Positions 1 to 6,365 of a stretch of DNA of 13,738 nt are shown in pieces. How positions within the stretch are numbered: the stretch's first letter is position 1; the number at the start of each line of letters is the position of its first letter. Made by a program: the position numbers and the translations under genes. Under the pieces are notes generated by a model that ran no database searches, was not told where the DNA came from, and saw only the letters and a list, made by a program, of their open reading frames with translations. The DNA comes from JACQAI01 sp035507915. Its GTDB lineage: Bacteria; Pseudomonadota; Alphaproteobacteria; Elsterales; Elsteraceae. The stretch spans positions 1 through 13,738 of the forward strand of contig DATJNS010000084.1 in the NCBI GenBank assembly GCA_035507915.1, written 5' to 3'.

Positions 1-762
1 CAGCTTCTCGATGGTCCAATTCCTTGGGACGCCCTTCATGTCGTGACGGACTCCGACCGGTTGTTCGCCGTCAGCCTGGCGCCGCTCGGCAAGGACGTGG
101 CCTGGCAGGCGGAGCCCTGGCGCGCCGACGCGCTCGACATCGCGCATTGGTTGCTCCGCTTCGACTCCCCCGCGAACGACTACGTCGCCGGCGCGAGGAT
201 TCGCTGGCATCTCGGCACGATGACGGAGGCCTTGTGGCGGGCCCGCGAGATCGCGGGCGATCTGCTCGTGCGCCGCGCCGTGATCGAGCGCGAGGCGTTG
301 CGCGTGGTCCACCGGATGGCCCGCGATGACACGCACGGGACGGGCGAAGCCGGAAGACTGCTGGCGCTGTCCGTGCTCAACGGGAGCCTGGCGCGGGCGT
401 TGCGGAGCATGCCGGGGCGGCCCGGGCGAGCGATCTTCGCCTTCGTTCCGGGAGATGCCGAGTTGGCGGTTGCCCTGACCGCGGATGGGATCGCCAAGGG
501 ACGCATCGAGCCCATGCTGCGGGAGCATGTGGCGATCGCGCGCGAAGCGATCGACCTCGATCGAATCGAGCCAGGGCAAATGCTCGAGCTCGAGTTTCTG
601 AGCGGCCAACGTCGGTGCCTCCGACGAACCGAGACCGCATGGGCGATCGACGGTACCGCCGTCAGTCGGGTCGAGCGCGTTTCCGGGGACCTGGCGCTAT
701 GCTACACACGGGGCCTGCTGGGCGCCGACGTACCGGCCGCCGAGGGTGGTGCACGGGAGTGA
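1..762 (+). CDS. 3' part of a glycosyltransferase-like protein with fasciclin-like C-terminus (family unknown)
   Basis: The frame is open from base 1, so the 5' end lies outside the window. A GTG at 43 could be read as a start, but the upstream codons give plausible protein that aligns with relatives, so I treat the gene as truncated by the window. About 253 residues are visible. The first ~70 (motif VVTDSDRLFAV, then DIAHWL..DSPANDY) align with residues ~255-312 of the plus-strand protein at 2013-3824 (VIEDSDDGFFV, AIAASLARW) and with ~271-299 of the minus-strand protein at 8724-10280 (VNLASWAADHREPGN). The last ~130 residues look like a FAS1 (fasciclin) fold: FAFVPGD near visible residue 148, LREHV near 173, then LEFLSGQ and a closing GDLALCYTRGLL. 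The visible part is thus the C-terminal half of a putative glycan-modifying protein. Its stop lies 7 bp before the next ATG, so the two are probably co-transcribed. The reaction is unknown. Confidence 0.75.
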   Translation, partial: QLLDGPIPWDALHVVTDSDRLFAVSLAPLGKDVAWQAEPWRADALDIAHWLLRFDSPANDYVAGARIRWHLGTMTEALWRAREIAGDLLVRRAVIEREALRVVHRMARDDTHGTGEAGRLLALSVLNGSLARALRSMPGRPGRAIFAFVPGDAELAVALTADGIAKGRIEPMLREHVAIAREAIDLDRIEPGQMLELEFLSGQRRCLRRTETAWAIDGTAVSRVERVSGDLALCYTRGLLGADVPAAEGGARE

Positions 763-768
763 GTGGGA
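755..768 (+). promoter_or_regulatory. Ribosome binding site deciding the glf-like start
   Basis: Purine-rich GGGAG (755-759), followed by GTGGGA (763-768), lies just upstream of ATG 770. It supports ATG 770 over the in-frame GTG at 746, which would sit inside the previous gene. It overlaps the 3' end of that gene, consistent with coupled translation. Confidence 0.4.
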
Positions 769-769
769 C

Positions 770-1954
770 ATGAAACGAGCCTTGATCATCGGAGGCGGCT
801 TCGCCGGATGCGCGATGGCGCATCAGCTCGCCCTCGCGGGCGGATGGCAAACCGTCGTCATCGAGGCGCTGCCGTATCTGGGGGCCGGGGTACGCACCCG
901 GTACTGCGGCGGTCATCCTTATACGTTCGGTCCGCGACACTTCCTGACCACCATGGAGCACGTGTTCCAGTACTTGAACGGCCTGGTGCCGCTGCGCCGC
1001 TGCGCCGATCATCAGTTCCTGACCTATGTCGAACGCGACAGCCAGTTCTATGGCTATCCCATCCATCGGGACGATATTCCGCGCATGCCGGAAGCCGCGC
1101 GCATCGACGATGAGCTGGGTCAGATCAACGTGGCTGCGCTCGCCGGCCTGTCGCAAACCGAGATCGCCGGGATGAAGCCGGCCGACCTCCGCAAGCTGAA
1201 CATCGCCAGCCAAGCGAAGAATTTCGAGGAGTTCTGGGTCTATTCGATCGGCGATACGCTCTATCGGAAGTTCGTCGACGCCTATTCGCGCAAGATGTGG
1301 ATGATCGACGACAACAAGCTGATCGACGATTTCACGTGGTCGCCGAAGGGCGTCACGATCAAGGAAGGGCCGCGGGCGGCCTGGGACACGGCGATCTCGG
1401 CCTACCCGATCGCCTTCAATGGGTATGACGACTATTTCCGCCTGGCGACCGCGGAGGCCGAGGTCAAGCTCGGCACCACCATCTCGAGCTTCGACATCCC
1501 GAACAAGACGGTGGTCTTCGGCGGAACGTCGCACCGCTTCGACGTCATCGTGAACACGATCTCCCCCGACATCCTGTTCGACCGCTGCCACGGCGAGCTT
1601 CCCTATATCGGGCGCGAATTGCACGCGATCGTGCTGCCGGTCGAGTTTGCCCTGCCCGAGAACGTCTACTTCTGCTACTACGCGGGCAACGAGGCGTTCA
1701 CGCGGATCGTCGAATACAAGAAGTTCACCTTGCACAAGGCCCCGACGACGCTGATCACGCTCGAGATCCCGTCGCAGAAGAACAAGCATTATCCGTTGCC
1801 GTTCGAATCCGAGAAGGCGAAGGCGAAGAAATACTTCGCCGAGATGCCGGACGGTGTGTTCTCGATCGGACGCGCCGGCAGCTACCTCTACAATGTGGAC
1901 ATCGACGATACCATCGACCAGGCGATGCGCGTGATGGCGCAGCTCAAGTCCTGA
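770..1954 (+). CDS. glf: Divergent UDP-galactopyranose mutase (FAD-dependent)
   Basis: A 394-residue flavoprotein-like enzyme of the size usual for bacterial UDP-galactopyranose mutase, which converts UDP-galactopyranose to UDP-galactofuranose for surface glycans. Seen in the sequence: an N-terminal dinucleotide-binding loop IIGGGFAG (6-13), GPRHFLT (54-60) where the family has GPHIFHT, YGYPI (94-98), YSRKMW (172-177) matching the family's YTxKQW with the substrate-stacking Trp, TRIVEYKKF (311-319) matching the segment with the phosphate-binding Arg, and GRAGSYLYNVD (367-377) matching the C-terminal FAD/substrate segment. The usual GGNxYD segment is not present as such; the matching region reads GAGVRTRYCGG. 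It is therefore a divergent member, and its substrate may not be UDP-galactose. Hand-sampled lines have lower GC than flanking genes. Family assignment is firm; exact reaction is moderately sure. Confidence 0.85.
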   Translation: MKRALIIGGGFAGCAMAHQLALAGGWQTVVIEALPYLGAGVRTRYCGGHPYTFGPRHFLTTMEHVFQYLNGLVPLRRCADHQFLTYVERDSQFYGYPIHRDDIPRMPEAARIDDELGQINVAALAGLSQTEIAGMKPADLRKLNIASQAKNFEEFWVYSIGDTLYRKFVDAYSRKMWMIDDNKLIDDFTWSPKGVTIKEGPRAAWDTAISAYPIAFNGYDDYFRLATAEAEVKLGTTISSFDIPNKTVVFGGTSHRFDVIVNTISPDILFDRCHGELPYIGRELHAIVLPVEFALPENVYFCYYAGNEAFTRIVEYKKFTLHKAPTTLITLEIPSQKNKHYPLPFESEKAKAKKYFAEMPDGVFSIGRAGSYLYNVDIDDTIDQAMRVMAQLKS

Positions 1955-1968
1955 GCGGACCTAACGGG

Positions 1969-1980
1969 CGCGTCGACGCG
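1969..1980. repeat. Perfect 12-bp palindrome in the glf-downstream gap
   Basis: CGCGTCGACGCG is its own reverse complement and sits in the 58-bp gap between the glf-like gene and the next gene. No T-run follows, so it does not look like an intrinsic terminator. It could be a protein-binding site, but a short GC-rich palindrome can arise by chance in such DNA. Confidence 0.2.
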
Positions 1981-2005
1981 GGTATGGCCCGAAAACCGGA
2001 CTGTC

Positions 2006-2012
2006 GGCGGAG
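2006..2012 (+). promoter_or_regulatory. Shine-Dalgarno-like GGCGGAG abutting the start codon
   Basis: The purine-rich GGCGGAG ends directly before ATG 2013, leaving no spacer. An in-frame GTG at 2028 would give a 15-base spacer. Neither is ideal, so the start of the following gene is uncertain by five codons. An in-frame TAA at 1962-1964 with no ATG or GTG after it rules out a start further upstream. Confidence 0.3.
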
Positions 2013-3824
2013 ATGACTGCGTCGTCGGTGCATGGACCGCTGCGCATCCTGCTGCCGACCTGGGGTGCGCGCCATGTGCGGCAGTTCCTCGACCTGACGC
2101 TGCCGACATGGCTGTCGCCGCAGAACCTTCCGGCGGTCGCGCGGCGCGTGCCGAGCGAGTTCATCTTTTTGACGAGCGCGCAGGATCGGGATGTGCTCGA
2201 GGCCCAACCCGAGCTCGCCCGGCTGCGGGAGCACATGCCGGTCGGATTCTTCCTGATCGACGACCTCATCGTGCCGCGCAATCACTCGACCGTGCTGACA
2301 TTCGCCTGGCAGCGCGCGATCAGGCATTTCGGCGAAGGCAACCCCGACGCCTTTTTCATGCTGATGGTAGGCGACATCCTGTTCTCAGACGGCGCGTTGC
2401 TCAGCATGGTCCGTGCGGTCGAGGAGGGCCATCGCGCCGTGATGATGGGAGGCCTCCAGGTCGTCTATGAGGAGGTCGTGGACGCGTTGAGGTCGCGGAT
2501 CGACCAGTCGGGCGGCGTTCTCGCGCTCGAGCCGCGCGCCTTGGTCCGCTGGGCGCTCGAGCGGCCGCATCCCGTGCTCGCCGCGGCGTTCGTTGATCAA
2601 GGGATCTCGCACTCGATCCATCCGAGCCATCTGTTTTGGCGCATCGACGTCGACGCCGTGGTCGCGCACTACTTCAACATCTTCATGTTCTGCGTGCGCC
2701 CGGAACGTTGGGATTTCGAGATCCTGGCGCCGTTGGATTTCTGTTTCCTGCCCGAGATGTGTCCGTCCGGGTCGATCAAGGTGATCGAGGATTCCGACGA
2801 CGGCTTTTTCGTCGAATGCGCGCGCCGGGGCCACGAAGGCGCGCTCCTGGCGCCTGGCGGTCATGACTTCGATGCGATCGCCGCCAGCCTGGCGCGCTGG
2901 ATGACGGCGGAGCAGCGCAAGCTCAGCGCCGTGCGGACGGTGTTTCATGCCGCAGAACGGCCCGACCCGTCGCATCCGACGGGGCGCGAGGCGGATGACT
3001 TCACGGCCCGGTTGATCGCGGCTCTGCCGCCGCAGGCCCAGCCGCACCGAAATCATCCCTATTGGGCGGAGCAGCTGAGCGCATTCGCCCTCGAGCGCGG
3101 TCGGCTGGGCGACGTGCCGACGTCGGCGGGTGTGCGCGGCGCGCGGCTGACGGCGCGCGCTCGTATCCGGGAGTTGTTCTGGCACGTGATCGGGCGCATC
3201 CCCGACGTTCGGCCGTGGCATCCGTTCTGGCACGATCACCGTACCTTGCTGAGAACGATACGCCGCGAGTGGCTGCGACGCGACCAGCGGATCCTGGTCT
3301 TGTACGACGACGTTCAGCCGATCGTGCAATGGCTGGCCGCGCGCAGCCCGGGCGCCGAGTTGCGGCGTCTGGATGCCTTCGATGCCGGCCGCATCGGCGC
3401 GTGCCAAGGGGCCTTGATCGCCGTCGGTCCCGCGCGCATTTCCGATCTTGCGCCCGTCCTCGATGCGCTGTCGGCCCGCCTGGCGACGGGCGCGACCGTG
3501 CTGGTCCACGTTTCGGCGCCGGACGTTGCGTCCCAGGAGCGGATCGCGCCCCTCATGGTCAGCCACGCCGGAGGGCTGCTGCGGCCTGCTTTTCGCGTCG
3601 AGCGCTGCGCCTACGCCAGCAGTCGCGTCCAGTGGCTGACGCATCGCCTCTACGCGACCGCGGCGCGACTCTACACGCGTGGTGGCGCCCGCCGGGTCGC
3701 GGCGGCGCTGCTGCTGTTGGTGCCGACGCTCGCGCTCTCGTTGGTCGACAATCTGTTGCGGCGTTCACGCGGGCCGGTCCGAGGACATTGCAGCGCGGTT
3801 TCCGTGGTGTTAAAGAGAGCCTGA
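2013..3824 (+). CDS. Two-domain glycosyltransferase-like protein with Rossmann/methyltransferase-like C-terminal half
   Basis: A 603-residue protein I cannot place in a named family. The N-terminal ~310 residues are homologous, by eye, to the N-terminal half of the protein encoded at 8724-10280: LPTWGARHVRQF (14-25) against CTFWGQRFTYFF, PQNLPAVARR (36-45) against AGNLPGLAAR, DAFFMLMVGDILFSDG (112-127) against DGFLLLIPDCVYVKD, and IHPSHLFWRIDVDAV (202-216) against THPEFFVATRMDRLA. The acidic turn after a hydrophobic strand resembles GT-A enzymes, hence a putative glycosyltransferase. Residues ~425-535 (RILVLYDDVQPIVQWL; then GALIAVGPARI and ATGATVLVHV) look like part of a Rossmann fold such as a class I methyltransferase, but I see no clear SAM glycine loop. 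Residues ~562-582 are hydrophobic and may anchor the C-terminus in the membrane. It lies 58 bp after the glf-like gene. ATG 2013 was chosen; GTG 2028 is possible. Confidence 0.75.
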   Translation: MTASSVHGPLRILLPTWGARHVRQFLDLTLPTWLSPQNLPAVARRVPSEFIFLTSAQDRDVLEAQPELARLREHMPVGFFLIDDLIVPRNHSTVLTFAWQRAIRHFGEGNPDAFFMLMVGDILFSDGALLSMVRAVEEGHRAVMMGGLQVVYEEVVDALRSRIDQSGGVLALEPRALVRWALERPHPVLAAAFVDQGISHSIHPSHLFWRIDVDAVVAHYFNIFMFCVRPERWDFEILAPLDFCFLPEMCPSGSIKVIEDSDDGFFVECARRGHEGALLAPGGHDFDAIAASLARWMTAEQRKLSAVRTVFHAAERPDPSHPTGREADDFTARLIAALPPQAQPHRNHPYWAEQLSAFALERGRLGDVPTSAGVRGARLTARARIRELFWHVIGRIPDVRPWHPFWHDHRTLLRTIRREWLRRDQRILVLYDDVQPIVQWLAARSPGAELRRLDAFDAGRIGACQGALIAVGPARISDLAPVLDALSARLATGATVLVHVSAPDVASQERIAPLMVSHAGGLLRPAFRVERCAYASSRVQWLTHRLYATAARLYTRGGARRVAAALLLLVPTLALSLVDNLLRRSRGPVRGHCSAVSVVLKRA

Positions 3825-3910
3825 CGGCTCCCCCCACTTGCAGATTGCCGTGGCGCCCGTATTGCGTTGTCGCGGGGCCGACGAGCGGCGTGCGAAGTCG
3901 ACGGATCGAA

Positions 3911-4354
3911 ATGGCCAAGCGGCCCCAATCCCCGGGTGCGACACACGAGAATCTCGACCGCTCCGACGACGTTCGGGTCGGCTCGGATCGCGTCTTCGGT
4001 CTCGTCATTGCGGCCGCGTTGTGCCTCATCTCCGCCGTCAGGTTGTGGCGTGGCACGAGCATCGTCTACCCGGCGATCGGCGCGGCTGCGTTCGCGGTTC
4101 TCGCGATTCTCGTTCCGCGCGCGCTCAGGCCGCTCAATATCCTGTGGTTCCGCTTCGGCCTCCTCCTGCACGCGATCGTAACCCCGATCGTGCTCGGGCT
4201 CATGTTCTATACGACGATAACACCGCTCGGTTGGCTCATGCGGGCGTTCGGCAAGCGGCCGTTGGCGCTCGAGTTCGATCAGAACGCCGCGAGCTATTGG
4301 ATCCACCGGACGCCGCCGGGTCCGTCTCCCGACTCCCTATCCAATCAATTCTGA
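3911..4354 (+). CDS. SxtJ-family membrane protein
   Basis: A 147-residue protein with a polar N-terminus and two to three membrane segments (about 29-46, 51-69, 78-103). These are followed by TPLGWLMRAFGKRPL (104-118), SYWIHR (128-133) and a C-terminal QF ending. These features match what I know of the SxtJ family, named after an unassigned gene of the saxitoxin operon and often found beside carbamoyltransferases. Its biochemical role is not established; a membrane partner or scaffold for the carbamoyltransferase is a reasonable inference. An 86-bp gap precedes it and the next gene starts 10 bp after it. The frame stays open far upstream because of high GC, so ATG 3911 is a choice; an in-frame GTG lies at 3890. 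No strong ribosome site is seen before either. Confidence 0.82.
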   Translation: MAKRPQSPGATHENLDRSDDVRVGSDRVFGLVIAAALCLISAVRLWRGTSIVYPAIGAAAFAVLAILVPRALRPLNILWFRFGLLLHAIVTPIVLGLMFYTTITPLGWLMRAFGKRPLALEFDQNAASYWIHRTPPGPSPDSLSNQF

Positions 4355-4364
4355 GCACGCTGCG

Positions 4365-4514
4365 ATGGGCGTTGTCGTCGAGCTTTGGAGATTCATGCGG
4401 GTTCGGAAGAAGTTCTGGCTTCTGCCGATCCTCGTCATGATGGTGGCGTTCGGCGGCCTGGTCATCCTGACCAAGGGCTCCGCGATCGCGCCGTTCATTT
4501 ACACGATCTTCTGA
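4365..4514 (+). CDS. DUF5989-type small membrane protein
   Basis: A 49-residue protein, easily missed because of its size. It has a basic amphipathic start (MRVRKKFW, residues 11-18), one membrane segment about 18-37, and the ending KGSAIAPFIYTIF (37-49). This pattern of a charged helix, RKKFWLLP, one membrane helix and a GSAxAPFIYTxF tail matches the DUF5989 family as I know it, which commonly sits between an SxtJ-type gene and a carbamoyltransferase. That exact order is seen here, 10 bp after the SxtJ-type stop, and its own TGA (4512-4514) directly abuts the ATG of the carbamoyltransferase. The role is unknown; recruiting the soluble carbamoyltransferase to the membrane is a guess from context. 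Confidence 0.88.
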   Translation: MGVVVELWRFMRVRKKFWLLPILVMMVAFGGLVILTKGSAIAPFIYTIF

Positions 4515-6353
4515 ATGTTCACTCTGGGAATCTCGGCCTTCTACCACGACAGCGCGGCCGCGTTGCTGCGCGACGGCGAGATCGTCGCCGCCGCCCAGGA
4601 GGAACGTTTCACGCGGCGCAAGCACGACGCCTCGTTCCCCCACCGCGCGATCGAGTACTGCTTGAGCGAGGCCGATATCGACGTCGACGATGTCGACTGC
4701 ATCGCGTTCTACGACAAGCCGTTTCTCAAGTTCGAGCGATTGCTCGAGACCTACCTGGCGTTCGCGCCCAACGGATTCAAATCGTTCCGAATGGCGATTC
4801 CCGTCTGGCTGCGCGAGAAGCTGTTCCAGAAGGATCTGATCCGGCGCGAGCTCAAGTCCTACGCCGGAACACCCGACGTCGCGGGCAAGCTCATATTTTC
4901 CGAGCACCATCTGAGCCACGCTGCGAGCGCGTTCTTTCCGTCGCCGTTCGACCGCGCCCTGGTGCTCACGATGGACGGCGTGGGCGAATGGGCGACGACG
5001 TCGGTCGCGATGGGCGACGGAAACCGCCTCGAGGTCGTCCGCGAGCTCCATTTCCCGCATTCGCTCGGCCTCCTCTATTCCGCTTTCACGTACTATCTGG
5101 GCTTCAAGGTCAACTCGGGCGAATACAAGGTGATGGGCCTGGCGCCGTACGGGGAGCCCAAGTACGTCGATCGGATCCGCGACAATCTGATCGACATCAA
5201 GCCGGACGGCACCTTTCGGCTCGATCAGAGCTACTTCGAGTACTGCACCGGATTGCGCATGACCGGCCGGCGGTTCGACGACTTGTTCGGGCAACCCGCG
5301 CGGGCGCCCGAAGAGCTGCTGACGCCATTCCACATGGACCTCGCGGCGTCGCTTCAGGCGGTCACCGAGGAGGTGATCCTGCGCATGACCGGATCGCTGG
5401 CGAGCGAGACCGGCGCCAGGAACCTATGTCTCGCCGGCGGCGTCGCGCTCAATTGCGTGGCCAACGGCAAGGTGCTGCGCCAGGGCAGCTTCGATCGGAT
5501 CTGGGTACAGCCCGCAGCCGGCGACGCCGGCGGGGCGCTCGGCGCGGCGTTCGTCGCGTTTCACCTGCACCAGGCGAAGCCCCGACAGATCGCGGGCAAT
5601 CGGCTCGACGGCATGAGCGGCGGCTATCTCGGCCCGTCGTTCAACCAAGCGGAGATCGAGCGGCGCCTGACGCAGGCCGGCGGCCGGTTCGTGCGTCTCG
5701 ACGCGGCGGAGTTCCCGCGCTCGGTGGCGCAGGCTTTGGCCGACGGCAAGGCGGTCGGCTGGTTCCAGGGACGGATGGAGTTCGGGCCGCGTGCGCTGGG
5801 CGCGCGCTCGATCTTGGCCGACCCGCGCAGCCCCACGATGCAGAAGACCCTGAACCTGAAGATCAAGTATCGCGAGTCGTTCCGTCCCTTCGCGCCCTCG
5901 GTGTTGCGCGAGGAGGTCGCGGAGTGGTTCGATCTCGACGCGGATTCGCCCTACATGCTGATGGTGGCCGACGTGCTCCCCGGACGCCGTCGCACGATGT
6001 CGGCGTCCGAGCAGGCGCTGTTCGGCATCGACAAGCTCAATGTGCCGCGTTCGGAGATCCCGGCGGTCACGCACGTCGACTATTCCGCACGCATCCAGAC
6101 GGTGCATCAGGAAAGCAACCCGCGCTACCACGCGCTGTTGTCGATCTTCCGCGAGTTGACGGGTTGTCCCGTCCTGGTCAACACGAGTTTCAATGTGCGC
6201 GGCGAGCCGATCGTCTGCACTCCGGAGGACGCGTTCCGGTGCTTCATGGGCACCGAACTCGACGTTCTCGCGATCGGCGACTGCATCCTGCTCAAGCACG
6301 AGCAGGATCCGTCGCTCAAGGTCGAGTACAAGGACGAGTTCGAGCTCGACTGA
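4515..6353 (+). CDS. O-carbamoyltransferase, NodU/TobZ/SxtI family
   Basis: A 612-residue enzyme of full family length. The family uses carbamoyl phosphate and ATP, through a carbamoyl-adenylate, to carbamoylate a hydroxyl on a sugar or natural product. Seen: N-terminal GISAFYHDSAAALL (5-18), the metal-binding HHLSHA (131-136) with MDGVGEW (153-159), LAGGVALNCVANGK (306-319) and GDAGGALGAAF (336-346). In the C-terminal domain there are GRMEFGPRALGARSI (419-433) and NTSFNVRGEPIVCTP (556-570). All these are hallmark segments of the Kae1-like and YrdC-like halves of the family, and nothing looks broken. The acceptor here is probably a sugar of the local polysaccharide (inference from context); NodU acts on Nod factors, TobZ on tobramycin and SxtI in saxitoxin synthesis. 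No ribosome site of its own is visible before ATG 4515, so translation is likely coupled to the preceding small gene. Confidence 0.95.
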   Translation: MFTLGISAFYHDSAAALLRDGEIVAAAQEERFTRRKHDASFPHRAIEYCLSEADIDVDDVDCIAFYDKPFLKFERLLETYLAFAPNGFKSFRMAIPVWLREKLFQKDLIRRELKSYAGTPDVAGKLIFSEHHLSHAASAFFPSPFDRALVLTMDGVGEWATTSVAMGDGNRLEVVRELHFPHSLGLLYSAFTYYLGFKVNSGEYKVMGLAPYGEPKYVDRIRDNLIDIKPDGTFRLDQSYFEYCTGLRMTGRRFDDLFGQPARAPEELLTPFHMDLAASLQAVTEEVILRMTGSLASETGARNLCLAGGVALNCVANGKVLRQGSFDRIWVQPAAGDAGGALGAAFVAFHLHQAKPRQIAGNRLDGMSGGYLGPSFNQAEIERRLTQAGGRFVRLDAAEFPRSVAQALADGKAVGWFQGRMEFGPRALGARSILADPRSPTMQKTLNLKIKYRESFRPFAPSVLREEVAEWFDLDADSPYMLMVADVLPGRRRTMSASEQALFGIDKLNVPRSEIPAVTHVDYSARIQTVHQESNPRYHALLSIFRELTGCPVLVNTSFNVRGEPIVCTPEDAFRCFMGTELDVLAIGDCILLKHEQDPSLKVEYKDEFELD

Positions 6354-6365
6354 GCCGGCGCGCGA

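Noticed and set aside
43..762. GTG at 43 as the start of the first gene
   Set aside because: The frame is open to base 1 with protein-like codons (LLDGPIPWDALHVV), and the DSD segment right after position 43 aligns to the middle of a homologous domain, so the gene is cut by the window.
662..1789. Long minus-strand frame opposite the mutase gene, and similar long antisense frames elsewhere (2385-3644, 4236-5333, 8787-11192 on the opposite strand)
   Set aside because: They are opposite well-supported genes, have Arg/Asp/Gln-rich compositions typical of antisense frames in high-GC DNA, and show no family motifs.
3838..3865. Possible sigma70-like promoter TTGCAG, 16 bp, TATTGC before the SxtJ-type gene
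   Set aside because: Matches to both boxes are poor and such strings are common by chance; the 86-bp gap makes a promoter possible, but the sequence does not show one convincingly.
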